Shown here: positions 57,970-64,000 of the stretch, piece by piece
Layout: each line of letters begins with the position of its first letter
Numbering within the stretch: position 1 is the stretch's first letter
DNA from: Hyphomicrobiales bacterium
GTDB taxonomy: Bacteria > Pseudomonadota > Alphaproteobacteria > Rhizobiales > Ancalomicrobiaceae
Direction: 5' to 3'
Assembly: GCA_021286855.1 (NCBI GenBank)
Contig: JAJTBO010000001.1
Location: 372,001 to 436,000, forward strand
Length of the DNA: 64,000 nucleotides
Made by a program: the position numbers and the translations under genes
Notes under the pieces: model-generated
Told to the model about the DNA's origin: nothing
Seen by the model: only the letters and a program-made list of their open reading frames with translations
Databases searched by the model: none

Positions 57970-59076
57970 ATGTTCACCGCGCCGCGCACCTTCGCCGTCG
58001 TCGCCGTCGCGCTCCTGGCGCTCTCCGCCTGCAAGGAGGAGAAGAAGATCGAGGGCGGCGAGCCGATCCGCCCGGTTCGCACCCTCACCGTCGCCGCCGA
58101 CGCCGAGACGCGCACGCTGCGCTATTCCGGCTCGGTGCGAGCCCGGGTCGAGACCGCGCTCGGCTTCCGCGTCCCCGGCAAGATCGTCGAACGCCTCGTC
58201 GACGTCGGCCGCCGCGTCGAGGCCGGTCACGTCCTCGCCCGGCTCGATCCGACCGACCTCAAACTCTCGTTGCAGACGGCGGAGGCCAACGTCGCCGCCG
58301 CCCGCGCCCGCGTGAAGGTCACCGACGACGCCCGCGGTCGCGCCCGCGCCCTCAACACCAAGGGTTTCATGGCCGATTCGAGCCTCGATCAGGCCGATCT
58401 CGCCTTCGATCAGGCCAAGGCGGCGCTGGAAGCCGCGGTCTACGCCCGCGACCAGGCCGCCAACCAGATCGACTACGCCGACCTCAAGGCCGACGCCGAC
58501 GGCATCGTCACCGAGATCCGCGCCGACGTCGGTCAGGTCGTCGCCGCCGGAACTCCGGTCGTCACCCTCGCCCGCGACGACGAGAAGGAAGTGGCGATCG
58601 CGGTTCCGGAACAGGACGTCGTCCGCTTCCGTCTCGATCAGACCGTCTCCGTCCGCTTCTGGGCCGAGCGCGACCTCGTCCTCGCCGGCCGGGTCCGTGA
58701 GATCGCCGGTTCGGCCGACGCCGCCTCCCGCACCTATGCGATCCGCGTCGGCTTCTCCGACGACGCCCGCGTCCGCCTCGGCATGACCGCCACCGTCGAA
58801 GCGGTCGTTCCCGTCTCCGAGGGCGCCATCGTCGTTCCGGCGTCCGCGCTCGCCGGCGAGCCGGGCAAGACGCGCGTCTGGGTGGTCGACCCTGCCGCCG
58901 CGACGGTCGCCCCCCGCGACGTCACGCTCGGCGCGGTCGCGCCGGAGGGCGTGCGCATCCTCTCCGGCCTCGCCCCCGGCGACGTCGTCGTCACCGCCGG
59001 AACCCAGTTCCTGACCCCCGGTCGCAAAGTGCGTCTCGACGCGCCCGTCGAAGCCCAGGCCGCGCCCGCCCACTGA
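57970..59076 (+). CDS. RND efflux periplasmic adaptor, lipoprotein (HlyD-type)
   Basis: A 368-residue membrane-fusion protein with lipobox LSAC (Cys21). A lipoyl half-motif (ALGFRVPGKIVERLVDVGRR) and the second half (ADGIVTEIRADVGQVV), a coiled-coil hairpin between (about 95-150), and a beta-barrel domain (RFWAERDLVLAGRVREIA) are visible. It bridges the inner-membrane pump to an outer-membrane channel. An AGAGGA-type site precedes the ATG. No TolC-type gene is in the window, so the channel is shared or elsewhere. Confidence 0.93.
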   Translation: MFTAPRTFAVVAVALLALSACKEEKKIEGGEPIRPVRTLTVAADAETRTLRYSGSVRARVETALGFRVPGKIVERLVDVGRRVEAGHVLARLDPTDLKLSLQTAEANVAAARARVKVTDDARGRARALNTKGFMADSSLDQADLAFDQAKAALEAAVYARDQAANQIDYADLKADADGIVTEIRADVGQVVAAGTPVVTLARDDEKEVAIAVPEQDVVRFRLDQTVSVRFWAERDLVLAGRVREIAGSADAASRTYAIRVGFSDDARVRLGMTATVEAVVPVSEGAIVVPASALAGEPGKTRVWVVDPAAATVAPRDVTLGAVAPEGVRILSGLAPGDVVVTAGTQFLTPGRKVRLDAPVEAQAAPAH

Positions 59077-59126
59077 GCGCGCTCCCCTCGCCGCGTCCGT
59101 CGATCGCTCACCGGAAGGTACTGCCG

Positions 59127-62100
59127 ATGCTCCGCTCCTCCGCGCCCGGTCAGGGCTTCAACCTTTCGCGTTGGGCCATCCGTCACGCCCATCTGACGCG
59201 CTTCTTCTTCGCCCTGGTGGTCATCGCCGGCGCCTTCTCCGTGCTCAATCTCGGCCAGAAGGAAGACCCCGACTTCACCTTCCGCGTCATGGTGGTGCAG
59301 GCGGTGTGGCCCGGCGCCAGCCTGGAGGAGATGCAGGATCAGGTCGTCGACAAGATCGAGCGCAAGCTCCAGGAGACGCCCGGCCTCGAATACGTCAAGT
59401 CCTACACTCGCGCCGGCTCCGCCGTGGTGATGATCAACATCCGCGGCGACGTCTTCGGCCGCGACGTCACCGACGCCTTCTATCAGGTCAGGAAGAAGAT
59501 CTCGGACATCTCGTCGTCTTTCCCGGCCGGCGTGCTCGGTCCCTACTTCAACGACGAGTTCGGCGACACCTACATCGCCCTCTACGCCTTCACCGGCGAC
59601 GGTTTCGCCTATCCCGACCTGAAGGCCTTCGCCAAACGGGCCCGCGACGCGGCGCTGCGCATTCCCGGCATCGAGAAGGCGCAGATCCTCGGCGATCAGG
59701 ACGAGAAGATCTTCATCGACGTCGCCTCCAAGACCTTGGCCGAACGCGGAATCTCGGTCGCCTCGATCGCCGACGCCCTCGCCCAGCAGAATTCGATGAC
59801 CGCCGCCGGCCGCGTCGAGACCGGCGTCCGCTCGATCCGCATCGCCGTCGACGGCACGCTGAAGACGCTCGACGATCTGCGCGAACTGCGCATTCGCGCC
59901 GGCGCGGAGGTCATCCGCCTCGGCGACGTCGCCACCATCTCCTCCGGTCTGATCGACCCGCCGGACCGGCTCTTCCGCTTCCAGGGCCGCGACGCGGTCC
60001 TGCTCGGCATGGTCATGAACAAGGGCGGCAACGTCACCAAGATCGGCGAAGAGCTGACCGCGACCATGGCCCACGTCCAGTCGAACCTGCCGATCGGCGC
60101 GGAGATCGGCCGCATCTCCGATCAGCCCGACGTCGTCGCCCATTCGATCGACGAGTTCTTCGAGGCCCTGATCGAGGCGCTCGCCATCGTCTTGGCGGTC
60201 TCCTTCCTGTCGATCGGCTGGCGCGCCGGCCTGGTCGTGGCGATCACCATTCCGACCGTGCTCTGCGCGACCTTCCTGGTGATGGACGTGATGGGCATCG
60301 ATCTCCAGCGCATCTCGCTCGGCGCGCTGATCATCGCCCTCGGCCTGCTCGTCGACGACGCCATGATCGCCGTCGAGATGATGGAGCGCAAACTGGAGGA
60401 GGGCCTAGACAAGGTCTCCGCCGCCTCCTTCGCCTACACCTCGACCGCCTTCCCGATGCTGACCGGCACCCTGGTGACGACCGCCGGCTTCATCCCCGTC
60501 GGCTTCGCCAAGTCGACCGCCGGCGAATACGTCAATTCGTTGTTCTGGGTGGTCGGCATCGCGCTTCTGACCTCCTGGGTCGCCGCGGTCTATTTCACGC
60601 CCTGGATCGGCAACATGGTGCTGAAGGCGCGGCCGCACGCCGGCGAGCATCGCGACGCCTTCGACGGCCGCTTCTACCGCGCCCTGCGCGCCGTCATCGC
60701 CTGGAGCGTCGGCCATCGCTTCGTCGTGCTGGCGCTGACGCTGGTCGCCTTCGTCGTCGGCGTCATGGGCTTCAAATACGTGCCCAAGAGCTTCTTTCCC
60801 GAATCGACCCGGCTCGAGCTGCTCGTCGACCTCTGGTTCCCCGAAGGGACCGGCATCGCCGAGACCAGCGCCCAGGCGCGCGAGATCGAGAAGAAGATCA
60901 TGGCCGATCCCGATCAGGCCTATGTCGCCGCCTTCGTCGGCGAAGGCGCGCCGCGCTTCTATCTCCCGCTCGACCAACAGCTGCGCAATCCGAATTTCGC
61001 CGAGCTCCTGGTGGTCTCCAAGGATCTCGCGGCGCGCGAGCGTCTGGTCGCCAAGATCCGCGCCATGGTCGCCGCCGATCATCCCTCGATCCGCTTCAAG
61101 GTCGACCGCCTGTTCAACGGCCCGCCGGTCGGCTGGGCGGTTCAGATGCGCGTCACCGGCCCGGATCGCGCCGAGACGCGGCGCATCGCCGATCGGGTGA
61201 AGGAGGCCTTCCGCGCCGAGCCGCTGGTCTCGACCGTCCACGACGACTGGCTGGAAGCGGTTCCCGCGCTGCGTCTCGTCGTCGATCAGGATCGCGCCCG
61301 CGCCCTCGGCGTCACCTCTCAGAGCATCCGCCAGACGCTCCAGGGCGCGCTCTCCGGCCTGCCGATCGGCGAATATCGCCGCGGCGACGAGACCGTCTCG
61401 ATCGTCGTGCGCGAAGGCGGCGATCGCCGCGATCTCCTGACCGCGGTCGAGGAGACCTACGTGACGACGGCGACGGGGCGGTCCGTGCCGATGTCGCAGG
61501 TCGCCCGCGTCGCGCCGGTGATGGAGCCGGGCGTCGAATGGCGGCGCAATCGCCTGCCCTCGATCACGGTGCGCGCCATCCTACCCGACGGCGTGCCCTC
61601 CAACGACGTCACCCAGCGCATCTACGACAATCTGAAGCCGCTCCGCGACGGCCTCGCCCCCGGCTATGCCATCGAGATGCAGGGCGCGGTGGAGGAATCG
61701 GCCAAGAGCCAGGCCTCGATCAACGCCAAGGCGCCGATCATGATCCTCGTCATGATGGTGCTTCTGATGATCCAGCTGCAGCACTTCGGCAAGACGATGC
61801 TGGTCTTCATGACGGCGCCGCTCGGCCTGATCGGCGCGTCGGCGGCGCTGTTGCTGACCCAGTCAGCCTTCGGCTTCGTCGCCATCCTCGGCGTCATCGC
61901 GCTCGCCGGCATCATCATGCGCAACTCGGTCATCCTGATCGACCAGATCGACCAGGACATGGCCGCCGGCCACCATCCCTGGCGGGCCACCATCGAGGCG
62001 GCGGTGCGCCGCTTCCGCCCGATCATGCTGACGGCGGCCGCCGCGGTGCTGGCGCTGATCCCGATCGCCCAGTCGGCGTTCTGGGGGCCGATGGCCTACG

Positions 62101-62294
62101 CCATGATGGGCGGCATTCTCGCCGCCACCGTGCTGACCATTCTGGTTCTGCCGGCCGCCTTCGCGGTCGCCTTCCGGATCCGTCGGCCCGTCGAGCCGGA
62201 CCTCGAGCACCGGCTCGCCGAAGGCGCGTCGGTCGAAATCGCCTTCGTCGAACGCGACGAGGCCGGCGAGGGAAAGGTCGGCGCGGCCGAATGA
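59127..62294 (+). CDS. RND efflux permease (AcrB/MexF-like)
   Basis: A 1055-residue pump: one N-terminal TM then a large periplasmic porter domain, five-TM groups near 340-550 and 860-1030, and a second porter domain between. Motifs include GQKEDPDFTFRVMVV, GLLVDDAMIAVEMMERKLEE and GIIMRNSVILIDQIDQD. Substrates cannot be deduced; this subtype, with KEDP near the start, is distinct from the classical AcrB sequence. Cotranscribed with the adaptor (50-nt gap). Proton-driven export of drugs or lipophilic compounds is inferred from the family. Confidence 0.93.
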   Translation: MLRSSAPGQGFNLSRWAIRHAHLTRFFFALVVIAGAFSVLNLGQKEDPDFTFRVMVVQAVWPGASLEEMQDQVVDKIERKLQETPGLEYVKSYTRAGSAVVMINIRGDVFGRDVTDAFYQVRKKISDISSSFPAGVLGPYFNDEFGDTYIALYAFTGDGFAYPDLKAFAKRARDAALRIPGIEKAQILGDQDEKIFIDVASKTLAERGISVASIADALAQQNSMTAAGRVETGVRSIRIAVDGTLKTLDDLRELRIRAGAEVIRLGDVATISSGLIDPPDRLFRFQGRDAVLLGMVMNKGGNVTKIGEELTATMAHVQSNLPIGAEIGRISDQPDVVAHSIDEFFEALIEALAIVLAVSFLSIGWRAGLVVAITIPTVLCATFLVMDVMGIDLQRISLGALIIALGLLVDDAMIAVEMMERKLEEGLDKVSAASFAYTSTAFPMLTGTLVTTAGFIPVGFAKSTAGEYVNSLFWVVGIALLTSWVAAVYFTPWIGNMVLKARPHAGEHRDAFDGRFYRALRAVIAWSVGHRFVVLALTLVAFVVGVMGFKYVPKSFFPESTRLELLVDLWFPEGTGIAETSAQAREIEKKIMADPDQAYVAAFVGEGAPRFYLPLDQQLRNPNFAELLVVSKDLAARERLVAKIRAMVAADHPSIRFKVDRLFNGPPVGWAVQMRVTGPDRAETRRIADRVKEAFRAEPLVSTVHDDWLEAVPALRLVVDQDRARALGVTSQSIRQTLQGALSGLPIGEYRRGDETVSIVVREGGDRRDLLTAVEETYVTTATGRSVPMSQVARVAPVMEPGVEWRRNRLPSITVRAILPDGVPSNDVTQRIYDNLKPLRDGLAPGYAIEMQGAVEESAKSQASINAKAPIMILVMMVLLMIQLQHFGKTMLVFMTAPLGLIGASAALLLTQSAFGFVAILGVIALAGIIMRNSVILIDQIDQDMAAGHHPWRATIEAAVRRFRPIMLTAAAAVLALIPIAQSAFWGPMAYAMMGGILAATVLTILVLPAAFAVAFRIRRPVEPDLEHRLAEGASVEIAFVERDEAGEGKVGAAE

Positions 62295-62301
62295 GGCCGG
62301 C

Positions 62302-63330
62302 TCAGCGCACCGGCGGTCCGTCGGAGCGACGCGTTTCGAGCGTCGGCCGCCACAGCGGCCGGATGGCGGCCAGACGTCGATCCCGCTTCGCCACCAGGAC
62401 GTCGACGGCGTGGCGAGCCATGTCCTGGATCGGCGAACAGACCACCGTGGTCGCCGGCGACCATTGCCGCAACGCCGGGCTGTCGCCGTAACCGATCACC
62501 GAGACGTGCCGCCCGACCACCAGCGGTCCGTCCGCCAGACCGCTCAGACCGCCGATCGTCATCCGGTTGTTGAGGAAGACGAGGGCGGTCGGCGGCGGCG
62601 CGGCGGCCGCGACGAGACCTTCGACGGCCTCACGCGCGCCGCCTTCGGTCGATGTGGCGGCGATCGTCGAGAAGCCCAGCCCGAGCGCGGCGGCCTGCCT
62701 TTCGAGATGCTCCAGACGCGACTTGGCGAAGTCGAATCCCTCGCGCGGGCCGATGGCGACGAACCCGGTGTGGCCGAGCTCGGCCAGCCGGCGGCACACC
62801 AGCCGAGCCGCCTCCGCCTCGTCGATCCCGACCGCCGAGGCGTCCGGATGATGGGACGGATCGGCTTCGAGCAGGACGTAGGGCAATCCCGTCCGCTCCA
62901 TCGTGTCGATGCGCGGATCGTCGATGAGCGGCCGCACCAGCAACATGCCGTCGACGCGCCGCTCCTGAGCCGCCCGGCGAAAGGCCTTGGATTCGACCGA
63001 CCGTTCGTCGAGCCCCCCCTTGGCCTCGCCGAAGGGCAGAAGCAACAGGTCCTGATCGAGCTCGGCCAGCCGCTCCCAGGCGCCGTTGAAGCCGGCCGCC
63101 AGATAGGAATCGCCGAAGGCGTCGGAACCGGAGGGAACGGCGACGCCGATCGAATCGGTCCGTCCCTTCTGCAGGCGGCGCGCCGTCGCGTTGGGCACGT
63201 AGCCGATGCGCTCGGCCTCCGCGCGGACCCGCCCTCGCGTCGTCGGGGCGACGTCGTCGTAGTCGGCGAGCGCTCGCGACACCGTCGTGATGCTCAGGTC
63301 AAGAGCCGCCGCTATCTTCCGCAGAGACAT
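62302..63330 (-). CDS. LacI family transcriptional regulator
   Basis: A 342-residue LacI repressor. N-terminal HTH is SLRKIAAALDLSITTVSRAL (2-21) and hinge ATARRLQKGRTDSIGVAV; the ligand-binding domain is periplasmic-binding-protein-like (LVRPLIDDPRIDTMERTGLP, ALVFLNNRMTIGGLSGLADG). Sugar specificity is unknown, because no sugar transport or catabolic operon is adjacent. It converges on the RND permease gene, ending 8 nt from it. Its target may be elsewhere in the genome. Confidence 0.92.
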   Translation of the reverse strand: MSLRKIAAALDLSITTVSRALADYDDVAPTTRGRVRAEAERIGYVPNATARRLQKGRTDSIGVAVPSGSDAFGDSYLAAGFNGAWERLAELDQDLLLLPFGEAKGGLDERSVESKAFRRAAQERRVDGMLLVRPLIDDPRIDTMERTGLPYVLLEADPSHHPDASAVGIDEAEAARLVCRRLAELGHTGFVAIGPREGFDFAKSRLEHLERQAAALGLGFSTIAATSTEGGAREAVEGLVAAAAPPPTALVFLNNRMTIGGLSGLADGPLVVGRHVSVIGYGDSPALRQWSPATTVVCSPIQDMARHAVDVLVAKRDRRLAAIRPLWRPTLETRRSDGPPVR

Positions 63331-63840
63331 GTTGCTCCGCCCCGCGTCGTGTCTACGCCGACATATCCCCTACCATGATCTTACGCTCCCATCCGGCGAT
63401 CCGAAAGTCGCTCGTCTCGGAGCGTCGCGTTCGATCGAGAGCGGTTCCGGCGGTGGCGTCGGAGTAATCCGAGCGCATCGACACGGGCCGACGCCCCTTC
63501 GGATCGATCGACGCGCGCAGGGCGCAGGCCGCGACGACCCCGTTTTCCCCACTTTCGCCGCCGGCGCCCCGGCATCGCCCGAGCCTCGGCCGCGATGCGG
63601 CCAGACCGCCGTCGGAACCGAGGTCGAAGAGGCGACCGCGTGCTCGCCGGGGTCGATTCCGCGACGATTTGTCTTATCCGGGCGTTCAGCAGGCGAACGT
63701 CGCCTTCCCGGACCGTCGCACCGTGGGGAAACGCGCGCGCTCGACCGTTGACGGGCGGGCCCGGCTGAGTGTCTATCGGTTGCGAGAGCAGTGACGACGC
63801 CCATCGAGGCGTCCCCGATGAGCGAAACCGGAGATCTCCC
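63331..63840. promoter_or_regulatory. Intergenic region between lacI-type gene and mrp
   Basis: A 510-nt gap between divergent genes without a credible coding frame. It has TTGACG (63748-63753) followed 17 nt later by GTCTAT (63771-63776), a plausible promoter for the mrp gene, about 65 nt before its ATG. I see no LacI-type palindrome near the lacI-type start. The rest is featureless GC-rich sequence. Confidence 0.45.
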
Positions 63841-64000
63841 ATGGCCGTCACCCGTCAAGCCGTTCTCGAAGCCCTCGGCGACATCGCCGGCCCGGACGGC
63901 GTGACCCCGCTGCCGAATTCGGGCGCGTTGTCCGATGTCGTGATCGACGGCGGCAAGGTCTATTTCTCGATCGCCGTCGACCCGGCCCGCGCCGAGGAGA
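63841..64000 (+). CDS. Mrp/ApbC-type Fe-S carrier ATPase, N-terminal part
   Basis: The window ends after 53 codons. The visible part, AVLEALGDIAGPDG then SGALSDVVIDGGKVYFSIAV, matches the DUF59/MIP18-like domain that precedes the ATPase domain in Mrp/ApbC proteins. These load Fe-S clusters onto target proteins. GGAGA precedes the ATG. Partial at the 3' end because the window stops. Confidence 0.8.
   Translation, partial: MAVTRQAVLEALGDIAGPDGVTPLPNSGALSDVVIDGGKVYFSIAVDPARAEE

Noticed and set aside
63370..63858. 162-codon minus-strand frame in the lacI-mrp gap
   Set aside because: Low-complexity Pro/Arg composition and overlap with the mrp start region.

Overview
The window is GC-rich DNA (roughly 68-70% by eye) from an alphaproteobacterium, most likely of the order Hyphomicrobiales (Rhizobiales). 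The evidence is a MucR/Ros regulator, PleC/DivJ-type histidine kinases, a CtrA-type DNA box, a feuNPQ-like set upstream of cytochrome c maturation genes, and an alphaproteobacterial gene transfer agent (GTA) cluster. I cannot name the genus from sequence alone. No rRNA, tRNA, CRISPR array, integrase or transposase was seen.

Layout. (1) 1-13.6 kb, core genes: mucR, a DnaA-domain-IV-only protein paired with a DUF6456 protein, sufE, a six-TM PAS histidine kinase followed by a peptidoglycan-binding protein and DUF1491, a DUF2336 protein divergent from a small protein and a lipoprotein with a full CtrA site between them, a DUF1214/DUF1254-type pair, a class A penicillin-binding protein, and a YcgN-type cysteine-cluster protein. 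(2) 13.9-32.4 kb, a GTA structural cluster on the + strand: small and large terminase, portal, g3.5, protease, capsid, connectors, tail tube, chaperones, short tape measure, DUF2460, Fe-S hub, NlpC/P60 peptidase and megatron. A DUF2793 tail fibre, head-spike base and head-spike fibre genes, a small accessory gene and a holin-like gene follow directly. Two oddities sit inside it: a palindromic repeat element between g3.5 and the protease, and a YdcH/DUF465 gene on the opposite strand between the tape measure and g12.

(3) 32.5-41.4 kb: feuN-feuP-feuQ-like periplasmic modulator, response regulator and kinase; an outer-membrane-type lipoprotein; a conserved hypothetical; then ccmI-ccmE-ccmF-ccmH (cycHJKL), preceded by an FNR/FixK-type box. 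(4) 41.46-43.14 kb: an AT-rich island carrying one gene with an HEPN-like Rx4H motif, interrupting the familiar rhizobial order between ccmH and degP; it looks recently acquired and is the best candidate here for an undescribed accessory (possibly defence) gene. (5) 43.3-57.1 kb: DegP protease with a response regulator/kinase pair, a Tat-exported beta-carbonic anhydrase, glnE, an EF-hand Met/Gly-rich exported protein, pleC and pepN. (6) 57.2-64 kb: a TetR regulator with an AT-rich operator-like palindrome heading an RND efflux pair, a LacI-type regulator, and the start of an Mrp/ApbC-type ATPase gene running off the end.

Themes. Cell-cycle and envelope signalling recur (MucR, CtrA box, PleC, a second DivJ/PleC-like kinase, FeuPQ). 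The same 11-bp-phased CGTTCA direct repeat lies upstream of feuN and upstream of the first kinase gene, which suggests one OmpR-family regulator may act at both. The GTA cluster appears intact and unusually complete, because host-binding fibre and spike genes are next to the particle genes.
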